A DNA stretch of 64,000 bases. Source: Morinoia aosen (lineage: Eukaryota; Arthropoda; Malacostraca; Amphipoda; Talitridae). Each line of letters opens with the position of its first letter. Position 1 is the first letter of the stretch. The stretch covers positions 25,724,120 to 25,788,119 of the forward strand of contig CM059568.1 in NCBI GenBank assembly GCA_030386875.1. Reading direction: 5' to 3'. Position numbers and translations under genes: made by a program. The notes below the pieces were generated by a model. The model was not told the origin of the DNA. It made no database searches and was given only the letters and a program-made list of their open reading frames with translations. Below, piece by piece: positions 13,698-25,852 of this stretch.

Positions 13698-13790
13698 CGC
13701 GTGGCCAGGTCCCTGTGCACGAAGTTGAGCGCCTCAAGGTACTTCATTCCGGACGCTATCTGAGTGGCCATGTAGATGAGGCAACCGTAG
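13698..13790 (-). CDS. Ddr exon 11: kinase catalytic loop
   Basis: A 93-base exon; its first base completes S681, it encodes residues 682-711, and its last two bases start R712. It carries the alpha-E helix ([14 protein letters not shown]) and the catalytic loop HRDLATR with the catalytic base D708. QIASGM(K/R)[18 protein letters not shown] is strongly DDR-like. The acceptor is GGTCGCAG; the donor GTGAGTG is the first of 22 nearly identical donors, because the exon edge is amplified downstream. It is flanked on the other side by a second minisatellite starting about 115 bases into the upstream intron. Confidence 0.97.
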
Positions 13791-15258
13791 CTGCGACCGG
13801 CGTGGGACGGAGAAGGCATTAATGCGTGAAAATGACACGACTCGATTGACTTTTTTACTCAAAATTTAACTTCAAAAAATAGCTGCCTTTTTTTACTTTT
13901 TTTTAGTGAGTAAACATGCTGACGGGTCGTCATTTTTTTGAGCAGTGTTTGCTCAAGCAGTGTTTGCTCAACAGTAAACATGCTGACGGATTTTCATTTT
14001 TTGAGCAGTGTTTGCTCAAGCAGTGTTTGCTCAAGCAGTGTTTGCTCAAGCAGTGTTTGCTCAGCAGTAAACGTGCTGACGGATTTTCATTTTTTGAGCA
14101 GTGTTTGCTCAAGCAGTGTTTGCTCAAGCAGTGTTTGCTCAAGCAGTGTTTGCTCAAGCAGTGTTTGCTCAAGCAGTGTTTGCTCAAGCAGTGTTTGCTC
14201 AAGCAGTGTTTGCTCAGCAGTAAACGTGCTGACGGATTTTCATTTTTTGAGCAGTGTTTGCTCAGCAGTAAACGTGCTGACGGATTTTCATTTTTTGAGC
14301 AGTGTTTGCTCAAGCAGTGTTTGTTCAAGCAGTGTTTGCTCAAGCAGTGTTTGCTCAAGCAGTGTTTGCTCAACAGTAAACATGCTGACGGATTTTAATT
14401 TTTTTTGAGCAGTGTTTGCTCAAGCAGTGTTTGCTCAAGCAGTGTTTGCTCAAGCAGTGTTTGCTCAACAGTAAACATGCTGACGGATTTTAATTTTTTT
14501 TGAGCAGTGTTTGCTCAAGCAGTGTTTTCTCAAGCAGTGTTTGCTCAACAGTAAACATGCTGACGGATTTTAATTTTTTTTGAGCAGTGTTTGCTTCGGA
14601 TAAAAGTATTTCAGGGTTTTTTTTAAATGGTAGGGGTTTAATTTTATTTTTTACATGTGTCGAGTAAATTAAATACCTAAATAGTGCAATTTTTAATAAT
14701 TCAGAGTAGGCTTGAACCTGTGTGTCGAGCGCAATTAATTACACAAGAACTATGCTTTAATTTTTTGCCGCTAACTCTTTATATTTTCGCCACGACATTT
14801 GCTCGACATTCAAGCGAATTTTCCTGCAGATCCTTTATCCACTGTTCATTTCCAACGATTTTTTATTATTTGACCTAAAGCTTTAAGGACGCGTTATGAA
14901 CTAATCAAGATGGAGGAACGTGAACCAGGTCCTAGCCTCGGGTCAAACGAGTAAAAACCCCTACCTTTCATTTGGTCATCTTGAGGATTTCCATCTCTGC
15001 GGCATGAACCTAACAATGCTTTGTCATAATTTGTATCTTGTGAGAAGGTACAGGTGAGTTATTAGCTTCGCAATTGTATAAGTGTTGCACATAAATTGAA
15101 AAATAAACGCTCGAGATAATGAACACTAATCTTACGAAGAACTAGTCCATAAACAATACTTGAAATAGAATAGTGAAAACTCAACGAAAAATTCCCGATT
15201 GAGGCACCCAAAGACTGCAGACGTGAAACTACTTGCTTCACAACCTTGATTCGTTCAC
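13791..15258 (-). other. Ddr intron 10
   Basis: A 1468-base intron. Nearly half is the compound 15-mer array listed at 13905-14596; the remainder (14597-15258) is AT-rich with nothing recognisable. Confidence 0.85.
13905..14596. repeat. Compound minisatellite (15-mer runs with a fixed spacer)
   Basis: Runs of AGCAGTGTTTGCTCA (15 bases) are separated by a spacer of about 45 bases holding GTAAAC(A/G)TGCTGACGG and a T-rich stretch. The number of 15-mers per run, left to right, is 2, 4, 8, 1, 5, 4, 3, 1. Each run opens with TTGAGCA...TGCTCAA, a 7-bp stem around a 5-base loop. Because the unit is a multiple of three and lacks stops, long open frames of about 150 codons exist on both strands; they are repeat artefacts, not genes. 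Confidence 0.95.
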
Positions 15259-15456
15259 CTGATTGTCTGCGCCTGGGTGACTCTGGACGAGGTGGTCTCC
15301 ACCACTCTTGCCTGCAGGTACTGGTAAAGGTCTCCGTGCTCCAGGTACTCGACCAGCAGACAGAGGGGCTCTTCCTTGGTGCTCACCCCCACCACTCCCA
15401 CGATGTGCGGGTCCCGCAGCTTGGCCAGGATTTGGACCTCTCTCTCAAAACCGCAC
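15259..15456 (-). CDS. Ddr exon 10: kinase alpha-C helix to hinge
   Basis: A 198-base exon; its first base completes R615, it encodes residues 616-680, and two bases of S681 end it. It reads CGFEREVQILAKLRDPHIV with the alpha-C glutamate E621 that pairs with K604, then the hinge segment PLCLLVEYLEHGDLYQYL. By alignment with human DDR1 (PLCMITDYMENGDL) the gatekeeper is V650 in place of threonine. Acceptor TCATCAG, donor GTGAAC. Confidence 0.96.
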
Positions 15457-16506
15457 CTGATGAGCGAACAAAAATAAAATTAGCAGGTAGATTAAGGCGG
15501 ACTCTCGAAACCCTGCCAATTCGTGCGGCGAGTGGAAGTTTGTTCCTCAGCGTCAAGTTAAGGAACCTAATCATACATTCTATTTCTGCTTTGAATTATT
15601 TCTTAATTCACTCGATCGTGAATTAAGTTTCAGAGAATGTACTAAAGCTCGGCTGTAATGAAAATCCACTTTTGAATGTTTCTCAACAAAGGTCGCAAGA
15701 CCAAGAGTCACCCGTTTCTTCATTCTTATTGATTTGAAAGCCGTTTTGTGGAAAATTAAAGTTCCAAGATGCAGCATGCGGATAAAGAAGAAAAATTTGA
15801 AGAAAATTCCAGTAGCAGCTCAGGATCAGAGGATGCAAGCTCATAGAGCGGTCGGCGGACAGCCGTGATGGACAGACGGCTCTCAAGGGAGGATGCCCTC
15901 AAGAGCCTCTTGGTAAGAGTCGCCAAAGCTCTTAGCCTCTTTTTACAGGGCACTGGAGGTTCCCTTCACGAGCTAAAGAGATGTTTCTTTGCCGCCAACA
16001 TAAGAGGCAGGTACCACGATGCTCTGGGAGGTCTTTTACGAGTAAAATGGGCAAAAGAAGTTGGGGCAGTTCAATTCAGCGCAGGTGCCTGCTGTTCGAC
16101 AAAAAGAGATCGTGCATCGCCAACAATTTAACCTCGAGTTTGCCGAGTTTCAAGAGACGAAAAAGTTTTTATAAATTCGACAGACATAAGTCCTTACAGA
16201 AAATTTTATTGCTGTGCAAGTTTTGGTAAAACTGACCAAAAGAATGAACATGAGTAAACCAGAGTAAAAAATCGCTCGCTCGAAAGTTGCAGCAGTGAAT
16301 GAGTTCAATCACGAAGAATAATATCATTCTCACTCAAGACGCATGAGGCGTAATCATTAGCCCGGGAAGAATGTAATTTTGGCGCGCAATACAGTAACAT
16401 TTTACTGAGACTATACTCGTGCACGCTTTAATGAAGCAAATTTACACCATAGTATTTTCCTTCAAATATTACCGGGAAGGTTTGAATACCTTACAAAGAA
16501 TATGAA

Positions 16507-16840
16507 ATTATTATATTATAATATATTATATTATATTATATTATACTATATTATATTAAATTATATTATATTATATTATATTATACTATATTATATTAAA
16601 TTATATTATATTATATTATATTATATTATATTATGTTATATTATATTATATTAAATTGTATTACATTACATTACATTACATTACATTATATTATATTATA
16701 TTATATTATATTATATTATATTATATTATATTATATTTTATTATAATACATTATATTATATTGTGTTGTATTGTATTATATAATATTATATTATAGTATT
16801 TTATATTATATTACATTACATTATATTGTATTATGTTATA
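16507..16840. repeat. (TTATA)n pentanucleotide microsatellite
   Basis: About 330 bases of TTATA repeats with interspersed TTACA, TTGTA and TTAAA variants. It is a simple-sequence array within intron 9 with no coding content. Confidence 0.95.
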
Positions 16841-19800
16841 CACTCGGTGTTAACTTTGAAAATGATGCACTAGTGTTATATCAGTGCAATAAAATTCATT
16901 GAATGAATTTCTCTCATGTTCGAGTGGCACAAAAGATTCAATATTTCAGTGCTTTCTCAGTACAGCTCGTTACGATGCCGAAGGAAAGCGTAAGCGCCTC
17001 GAGCAGACTAATAAACAAATTGAGAACATAGAATAAGAGACGAAGATAGTCGTACAGGAGGTTGATAGCACGTTGCTCCGGCTTCCGTACGGAAAAAAGT
17101 AAAGAGTAGAATCTGAAGCCTATCTAACTATGAATCTGAACAGACCACAGACTCCTACAACAAATGTTGCTGATCTTGGGTAGGCAATTTGCGAAGACAG
17201 GGAAGCTGCATTTATTGTGTGAATGAGTTAGCATTTGCAGTCACTTATCCCTTTTAATTTTAAGAAAGAAAAAATTCTTAAATATTCAAGTGATTACAAA
17301 TGTTTTAGATTTTGAGCGAAAAATTTCTTTTCTTTTAAGCCTGAAGAAAGCGTCACAATTCTTGTTACAGCCAATTCTTGCACATCAGAGGACGACTTGC
17401 CAGTTCTCACTTTAACTACTAAACCAAAGTCAAAAGACTGACCAATCTGTAATCGAATGAAATGTTTTTCATTGAGATTCACGCTGTCGTCAGTATTCTC
17501 TCACACTTCCTTGTGAGATGACATTTTTTGGTAGATTATATCCTACGATGGATTTGAATTACCGCTACTGTGACAGCGAAATTTACGTCGACAGCAGCAC
17601 GGAGAAGTTTATACAAGGCGATTTAACTTCTTTGGAATTTTAGTACGTAGAATTAAGTTTCATACAAAATTCAGTGCATAAGTGCGGATCGCTCGATTAA
17701 TCAGTTTAGAGGCTTATCTTGCCCAGGTAACACAGCTAGTTTAAATTCACTGCACTGAGGTGTCCGGCGCTTTGCGTCTCGTACAAACTGGTGGGCAGTT
17801 TCCTGTGTATGGCCACAGGGAAAAATTGTTGATAGTCAAGTTCAAATGTGTTGATACACAGGAAGATAAACTAATTTTTCGTTGTAATTTATCAGAGCAT
17901 TATAGAAATATGAATTGAGAAGTTGTTATGAAACCCAGGGAGAGAAAAATGGCATTGACACTTGATAGTTTTCATACCATTGTAGTAGCTCATTAATTTC
18001 CTACCTCAAAGCTGGTGTTTCAAACAAATTTTACATAGCTGTACTTTAGTTTACAGAAATATTTTTGCGATTTGTACTTATAAAAAATCGAACGTCAAAG
18101 AATAGCTATAGCAATAAATTGGCTTCATGAACCCCTATAATTTGCTCAGTTTAAAAAAATTGAGCAGACTCTACATACTACGAGTAACTAAAACTTTTCA
18201 ACTTCTAATTCATTTGCAACTGAATGTTGTCAACCCTCCATAATATACCTTGTGAGTATTAAACATTTTGTAGCATTATACAATGACATATCGTTAAAAA
18301 TTATTCCATCTGTAAATTGATCTCATCCACCCCTATTCACTAGGAACTCTGAGCCACTTCTTTTCCCTATGTCCCAATAGGTCTGTCGAACAGTCATTCA
18401 AAAGTAAAATTTAAGCTTATTTCTTTTTCAATATTGTTGTTGCTCCGTGCGCCCGTCACCGAAGTATGAACAAGCACAATAGCATGATTTATGAAAGCCG
18501 AGTCCTGCCAGAGCAGGACGGTGCAGGTGAGGGCCCTGAGAGTCGCAACTGAGGCTCTCGCAGGTAGAATTCGGCGCTTCCCGCAAAATTCGATTCACGA
18601 AGCAAAAAAAGAGGTTTTGTAGCAGAATATGAGGCGAGGGTGCATACAGATAGGAACTTGATAACATCCGTTCGAAACATGAGCGCAAAATTGCTAGGAT
18701 TGGTAACGGAAAACCGTTAGGGAGAAGTGTAGTCGAGAGTTCATGAAATGACAAAATGAAATTAATGAAAATAGTGGTAGACATGCATGATAGATGTTCG
18801 TGAAAAGTTTATAATGTGTCATAAGGTTGTGAAATTATATTGTTTTGTCATAAGTCGATAATTTTTCACAGTTTATTAAAAGTGAGTTAATTACGGAAGA
18901 CATTTGAGTTGTGATAGGATCATGCTGTCATAGTGATCATTGTTTCTTTTAACTCATTACTTGACTGGTTGTTAAAAAGGGCTGCAGGAAGAATGAACAA
19001 AATAACCGCTTGTTGTTCCAATTTAAAGCCAGAGCGTTGAGCTTGTGTTGATGCATCCTCGATTAGTGGAAAAATAAGAGAAGAAAATAATTTACAAAAT
19101 TGGTTGCATGTGCCTCAACGTCTTGAACTGATATTTTTTTTATCAAGGAAAGCACAGCAGAGGATATTAAATGGAATGCATTGTAATGGTTACTGCAAAA
19201 TTACGTTAATGACACAAAACAAAAACCTCAATGCGTCACAACTCCAAAAACGCTGCATTGTATGTTCCACATGGTTCGTGACTATGCATGACATTCAAAG
19301 TCATAATTTTTGAATAATCCAAATTAATTTTTTGAATAATTGTAACAAGTAAGAATAATTTAGACTACGTTATTGACAAAAATTTCACCCAGAGACCAAG
19401 GACCTCTGCACACTGCAGCGCTCTGCAGGAAGAACTCTGAAGTTCTTCCCTCCTAGACATGAAGGTAGATGACGTTTTGTCAAATTAGAGGCTGAATGTG
19501 TCCACACCAAATATTCAGCAGCTTTGACAATTGCTAGCGAAAGATAGGTAAGGTATGTGGTCAATGCCGTTAACGTTGTAAGTTTCTATTTAAACGCAGC
19601 CTCAACACAACATAAAAAAATACCAAACTCTGTCCCCCGGCAGCTATTAACCAATGCAAAATTTGCCGCTTCAAATCAGCTTTCGGCACAGGCATCATGA
19701 CTGACAGAAGGCGCATCGTTCGTTCGGAAAAGGATGCGGAAAACAAAGAGTCTTTCTTCACCAAAGGATGGAAGGTTTAAGGCAAGGAGTGCCGGGCGTG

Positions 19801-22529
19801 CAAGGGTACTGCAAGAGTCAAATTACGGCAATGCTCATTTCTCAGAAATGTTTTAGGGCAACGCAGCATGAGAAATGACTTGTGCGACGTCGGCTCATAA
19901 CTTCCACGCCGACGAGAGGACGCATTGCTCACCTAAAGCAAATTAAGCTTAATGGATGCTTTAGCGGTGAAAAATAGCGCTACGTCTCAGATTACAGGGC
20001 CCCCGGGAATGAGGCGTTGGAAGCTATAAGTTTATTAAAGAGCGAGACGAGCATATCTCGAGGCAATCCCCGTAACGCGAGCGAACTTTCCTGGCAGTCC
20101 AGGTATCGAGAAAAGACTAAGGCAACAACCCTGCGAGCAACGTAAGAATACAAAATGAGATAAATAAGGAATGCACCGGAAAAATGTATTCAGGCATTTG
20201 GTAATGAAATTGTAATTTCAACTGGTAGCAAAGAAAGTATATTCACAATTCGTTTTTGGTAACTAGGCATCTGAAACAAATTAAAGCAAATTAGGTATCT
20301 GTTCTCACTAATTTTTTTCTGAATGTATGAGATTTACCAGCAGACAGATCAAACAAGAGTAACACTTCGATTGTAAGCAGTTCAGTATGTTCTTTCCTAA
20401 AGAGATGGATTACAAGTGGATAATTCACAGGCACACTGAGGAAAAGCTTTATGTGCTATATTATTGCACAATATGTTAAAAAAGAGAATAACAACAGTGC
20501 TTGGTATGTTTTTAAAGCCAAATGAACGCAATATGAAGAGGCAGAGGTAATGTAGAACGAGAGAATAACATCGCATCTGTCGTAGAGATAGAAAAGACTT
20601 GAGATTTACGAGAAAGTTGGCAAAAATCTGGTAACAGAGACAGCACGGAGGGATATGAATCTAAATGGAACACTTTTGATTGTGGGAAATCAGTCGCAGG
20701 AAGGAAAAAGGAAGACATGACAGAGGCGAAGCGCTAACGAATCAAAAGAAAGCCGCGCAAATAGGGGACAGTCCGTTAAGAAGATAAAAAGTAGAAGTGA
20801 GAGGGGAAGTTGCCCATGATGTTCGCTGCAGTCACGCAATGTGAGGCCGAGGTGTGTGCGCACTGAAATAAATGTCGGAAGAGAGGGGCCCTCGCAATAT
20901 ATTGCTAGCAGGGACACGCGCCCCCTCCCTTCCCTGCACTCGTCTCTTTCGTTAAACTTCCCCCACTCGGTCTCTCTCACTTGATCTAACTTCCTTGGCT
21001 CCCGCTTGTTGTGCGCCCATTTTTAGAGGTCCTCGTGCTATATCAGCCATATGCACTGCATCTTTTTACAGGATCTCATTCGTTCTGACCAGGCGTTGCT
21101 GGAGCTGTTTCATGCTCTTTATCTTTTGCTAGTCTTTATTTATGATGACGCACTGTTGATGTACCGGCCTCGAGCGCTTGCTCCACGTGCAGGATTTGAG
21201 CCACGTTGACTTTGCATTGTTAGATATTTTTGGATGCTTGTCTTCGCGGCTATCGTCTGCAACTCTAGCATGTTGTATGACCATGTCCTGCATTCTTCCT
21301 CCCGTGACCTTTATTACTTGACTTACCCCATGTTCCCATGGTGTCTATGGTGTGACCATCCGTCAACCTTTTTTTTCTCACGCTTCACTCGTTAGATCAA
21401 CGTAGTAATTTTGATTTATTTATATCATCATGTCACTGGCTTCTTCTTTGGTGGGTCCACCTCGCCCTTTTCCCCCGATTTTACGTCACTTTGGTTTTTT
21501 ACTCTGCTCTCATCAGACGCCAACACTTCTATACTGGTTTTTACTGACAGGATTATAAGTGATGTTTTTGTTTTACATTGCCATTCATTTGGAGAAATTT
21601 TTAAATTGGAAAGGGCCCAATTAGCCGAGTAGGCAACCACAATTCTGACTCGTTCTCAAGGTTTTCATGCAAAACTACTAGCTCACTTATAGGCGAGAAA
21701 TTTGAACTAATGTCAAAACACAGAGATACTGATTCTTACCACGTATTCATTTAGATTTTTTTGTAAAAACGCGTAAAGGAATAATTCCTCTGACTTTCCC
21801 TTCTCAGAACGCCATCGTGAGTCCGCAATTAAACCTCTGCTTTTTGTGGCCTTTTTGAAAGACAGCCGACGACTGCAGCCGAATGATTTATTAGAGCTTG
21901 GCTGGCCTATTCAGAGAGACAGACTGCTAAAAATGGCAAGGTTTTTTGTGGTTATCTTTAAAACATCGCACTCCTAAATTAGAGCCTCAAAGCAATAAAT
22001 AAGAGTTTGAAATCTTTACAATCAACAAGAAAAACAAGGTTCTCTTCATAGAGCAGGATGTAAACTTTGTACGTCAATAAAATTTGCAAGGCCAATTGCC
22101 TGAAAACGGTTTCGCGATGTTTGTGAGATGAAATGGGAAAATGTTTTACTAATAACGGTAGACGTAAAAGGAATTCATTCCTCAGAGCAGATTTGATCTA
22201 TTGCTGTGTCGTAAGTTTTGCTACATGTAAATTAAGGTTCTCATTGTTTTTGACTGCGAGCCAGAGTAGCCAACTTTCGACAAAATTTAGTATTAATTGA
22301 AAATATATTACAGAATCCTAGAATATTACTGAAGATATTTCGATGAGATCATTCCTTAGGTACTGATTTCGCTTTCACCGACCTCTAAAACTCATATAAA
22401 TGCGTTAATTAAAAATTTCATGCGCAAAGCAGGCACACTATTGCTTACTTGTTCCCATAATTTCGTAAGGGCTTCCGAGGTACATAATTTACTTGTACAT
22501 TCTTTGACAACTTTTTAAAATCATCTGTT

Positions 22530-22800
22530 CCTTGTCTTTTGGTTTTTACTGCTTATAGAGTTCTTCACCACTTTTTGTTGCTTTGCTTCCCGTGGCTTGG
22601 TTTCTTGGCCCTTGTGTTTTGTCGCTTGATTTATTGCTATTCATTTTTCTATCGCCTCATGATTTTTTACCTGTTTTTTTTTACATTTTCCCCCCATTGT
22701 TTGTTGGTTTCTTGCCCCCTTGCTTTTTTGCGTGTTGTATCGTACCACCTGATTTTTTAATATTTGGTTTCTTGCCACTTGTCTCCATGTCACTTGGGTT
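22530..22800. repeat. Pyrimidine-rich, low-complexity tract
   Basis: A strongly T/C-biased stretch in which GGTTTCTTG followed by CC recurs (near 22600, 22706 and 22767), set among T runs. It looks like a decayed tandem repeat. The overlapping open frames of up to 118 codons are hydrophobic nonsense produced by the composition. Confidence 0.6.
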
Positions 22801-23586
22801 CCAGCCCCACGGGTTTTGCCGCCGTGGTTCAGGCCTCACAAAAATGACGCGCAGCTTGACCGAGGCACAAGTGCTGTTCGAGAGCTTGCATCTCTTTTGC
22901 GACAAACGCAAACGTTCATTACAGAAGAAACCTTCATGAACGCATCTTAATAAATCGCCATTTCTCCAGACGTTTGCTTACATTCCCATATATTCCAAAG
23001 TCGACGACCTTTTCTCGAGCTCGGCCATGACGAACAGATGCTGCCTCTCTAACAAGCCCACGGCCAAGGTAAACATGGCGGCGGAGGAGCTTGGTCGACG
23101 AGGATCAGCATCCTCCCGGCTCCCACAAACAACTTTTGAATCACAAAACTTTTTTCCATGAACTTTGACGATAAGAAATGGTAGCTCAGAAGCTTCCAAG
23201 CAGCCCTAGTTTGTGCAGGGTGCATTTGTTCATGAAAATGATAAGTGTAAAAGAGGGGAGAGGTAAAGATCCACAGGTACCCACATGAAGACATTAATAT
23301 TGATTGTTCTTCTCAAGAAAGCTGGTGTTAAGTTCGAACAAGTTGTGGGCTTTTTGTGCGATTGAATTCACTCCGGAATAAAAATTTGCAGCTTTACTTG
23401 CAGACAGCAAGCTGGAGATATGCCTCATGCTGGACTTGGGATCCTTGTACTCATGTTATACACAATATCGGTGTGTAATGTGTGATGTACAACATTAGGG
23501 CATCGTAAAGTGATGTGCAATTTGCACATCTTATGTTAAGCTCAGGGCTGCGATTGTCACCAGATGTATTAAGTACTAAAGAATTA

Positions 23587-24210
23587 CACATGGTGTTTCA
23601 GAACAAGAGGTACAAAATTTCACATCAAGTAGAAAATGGCAAAATAAACACTTTTTCTTTTTCTTCTATGAAATTTTCCGAAATAAATTCGGGTTTGTGA
23701 GATATTAGCTGTTTATTGTTTTAAAGGATGAAATATAATTACAGAAATACTCGCAATATTTTTTAAAGAATTTACGTTTTGCACACTTCTATTCTATGAG
23801 TGTTTGCAGCAAGAAAATTTAATTCTACTGATATTTGGTAAAAAAGTTTCCGCAAGAGCCTTGTTTTTGCTACACCCATTGAATCTGAGGAAGATCTTGC
23901 CAGAGTTTGCAGTGTCTGCTGGTGAGATTTCTGAAATGCCAGACGTGTTTCCTAATATCCAGGAGTCGTTAAGGCTAAGATTTGAAAAGTGCATTGATGT
24001 AAGTGGAACACAGTTTGAACAATTTTTGTAAAGTAAGTTCAAAATAAATATTGCGAGTAATTATGTCATCAAATTTCATCCTTTAAAACAATAAACAGCT
24101 AATACCTCATAAACCCGATTTTTTCAGTAAATTTCGTTGACGAAAAAGTGTTTATTTGGCCATTTTCTATTTGGTGTGCAATTTTGTACCTCTTGTTCTG
24201 AAACACCCTG
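23587..24210. mobile_element. Mariner/Tc1-type transposon relic with long inverted ends
   Basis: A 624-base element with inverted arms of about 140 bases (23587-23733 and 24074-24210). The ends read CA(CAT)GGTGTTTCAGAAC and, on the other strand, CAGGGTGTTTCAGAAC, each next to a TA dinucleotide, the target duplication of the IS630/Tc1/mariner superfamily. Between the arms lies only a transposase C-terminus (listed separately). It therefore looks like an internally deleted copy. The left end carries a small insertion relative to the right. Confidence 0.8.
23804..24031 (+). pseudogene. Transposase C-terminal fragment (mariner-like)
   Basis: A 75-codon open stretch between the inverted arms of the surrounding element, ending in a stop at 24029-24031. 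The C-terminal part (residues about 48-75) reads MPDVFPNIQESLRLRFEKC then IDVSGTQFEQFL. This resembles the end of many insect mariner-type transposases, where an R-x(5-8)-RxxxCIxxxGxHFE(H/Q)LL block closes the protein. The catalytic DDE/D region is absent, so it cannot be functional. The apparent start is not a real start. Family assignment is from motif recognition only. Confidence 0.65.
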
Positions 24211-24742
24211 TATGGCAGCATTGTATCGTCATGTGGAGTACCAGAAAGGAGCTCGAGATCTTCGTTTCTGAAGAGGCAAAGATATCAGGCAATAGTTGTA
24301 AAAAAAAGGCATAGAGTTGCACTACGACATACTACTCATTATGAGTGAATTTTTCCTGCAGCTCTGCGTTCAGGACAGCTTATACCGCTTACGCAGCAGC
24401 TGACCCCAAGGCGTGGGCGAAAAAGACGGTTTCGCGAGAGTTTGTTTGTTTCAGTGAATGCATCAACTTCTTAACGGCGTAGTTCTTGATATACTTCACT
24501 TATACAAAGAGGTACACTTCCATTTTCAGGAAATTGTAATGTTCCAGACTCTGACTCCTACTATGCAACGCTATCCTAGTTTAAAATAGACTTATATTAT
24601 TATAACCTTGTCTTAAATTTGGCCTGACGATCGCACAGGGCTCACAGCTTCAACAAAGCAAGGTGAGGTAAAAGCTGTCACAAAGTATATTAGAAATATT
24701 GAAAGGTGTGGGGAAATACTTCACTCGTGCAATTTTTGGAAA

Positions 24743-24834
24743 ATACTTCGCTTTAGGAAATGTCTAAAAAACCGTTATCACTGTTATTATACTTCGCTTT
24801 AGGAAATGTCTAAAAAACCGTTATCACTGTTATT
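24743..24834. repeat. Exact 46-bp tandem duplication
   Basis: Two identical 46-base copies, starting ATACTTCGCTTTAGG, abut at 24788/24789. Direct repeats at the start of an LTR are typical of U3 enhancer regions; here the location supports but does not prove that. Confidence 0.9.
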
Positions 24835-25090
24835 CTCGAGCATGAGAATGTCGACCAAAGTTTATCCGTGTGTGTAAGGACAATTCGTCACTGTTCGGTC
24901 GGAAAAACAAGCGGCGATTGTTTGGGGTAGAGGTAGGCGTGTCAGATGTCGCGGCCTCAAGTGCGGCGAGCGCAGGCATAGAGAACGACGCACACACGAA
25001 CACACGCACGATACAAGCGCACCCAAGCCGAGGCTTTGCAGGGCAAGGAGGCGGACGTGACGTCTGAACGACAGGCCCGCACAACCGGAG

Positions 25091-25264
25091 CCAATCGCCG
25101 CTCGCCAAAGCTATGACGCAAGAGGGTGTGTCTCAACACGCACCAATGAGAGTCCCAGACGTCAGAATAAGCAAGGATTCCGCCAATGAGGTTGCAGATG
25201 CTGCCTCTGTAGAATGGAAGCGTCGAGAACGATCTCGAAAGAGGGAAGCGAAACACATATAAGG
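25091..25264 (+). promoter_or_regulatory. Heat-shock-like promoter: CCAAT boxes, HSE, TATA
   Basis: CCAAT occurs at 25091, 25143 and 25183, always on the plus strand. At 25216-25240 five contiguous 5-base units read GGAAG CGTCG AGAAC GATCT CGAAA, which fits nGAAn/nTTCn alternation at 13 of 15 core positions. A TATA box (ATATAAGG, 25257-25264) follows 17 bases later. A start site about 30 bases after TATA would put the element at roughly -72 to -48, the usual place of the proximal heat-shock element in hsp70 genes. No coding sequence follows. Function is inferred. Confidence 0.5.
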
Positions 25265-25768
25265 ATGCGAGATGAAGCCTCGGGAGGAATTTTTGAACAC
25301 ACGTGAGAGACTGCGCAAGACGTCTGAGGGTGTTCTACACAATAGGCCAGCCTCGTCGGCTGACCTTATACCCAACTGCAACTTGAAAGTTAATAATTCG
25401 AGGCACATAAAACAACGTTGGACGTCGGAAGTCATTGGAGCACCGTCTTACAAAGGAAGCCTAATCGAAGTAAACCAGCCTCGCATCGGGGATCGTCATG
25501 AATAAACGCGTCGGAGATTCAACCAAGAGCAATCAACATCTGTGCATCGGGGTCGAACTCACAATCAACTTCAGCGGCAGTCGTCAACATTGCAAATGGC
25601 AAACAGTTAAGATCGCTCACCAACACTGCAAAGTTCAACGCATGAAACTGCAATGAATCAGCTCACAACCGCTTCAAGGGATCAGCTACCCGTAGAAAGA
25701 AGCGGGGGAGGGCACCACTGCAGCGAGGTAGCAAGAGATCAGCCTACGCCAGCAGCAAGCCTAAGCTG

Positions 25769-25852
25769 CGACGCGGAACATCAGCAGTGAGCAATAACAT
25801 CGGCTGTGAACGACGCGGAACATCAGCAGTGAGCAATAGCATCGGCAGTGGA
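25769..25852. repeat. 42-bp direct repeat, two copies
   Basis: Two abutting copies beginning CGACGCGGAACATCAGCAGT differ at only a few bases. They lie inside the candidate LTR downstream of its promoter-like segment. Confidence 0.85.

Noticed and set aside
13916-14408. Open frames of 147-160 codons on both strands in the 15-mer array
   Set aside because: They arise because the repeat unit is a multiple of three without stop codons; the same array is open in three frames, and no start context, domain or conserved composition supports coding.
18428-18784. 118-codon minus-strand frame
   Set aside because: No recognisable motif, intronic position and AT-rich codon use; isolated frame of a length expected by chance in 64 kb.
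22583-22939. 118-codon hydrophobic plus-strand frame
   Set aside because: Composition-driven frame in a T/C-rich low-complexity tract; no domain, no splice context.
25272-25505. 77-codon frame just after the TATA box at 25258
   Set aside because: The ATG lies too close to TATA to be in a transcript started about 30 bases downstream, and the peptide matches nothing that I know.
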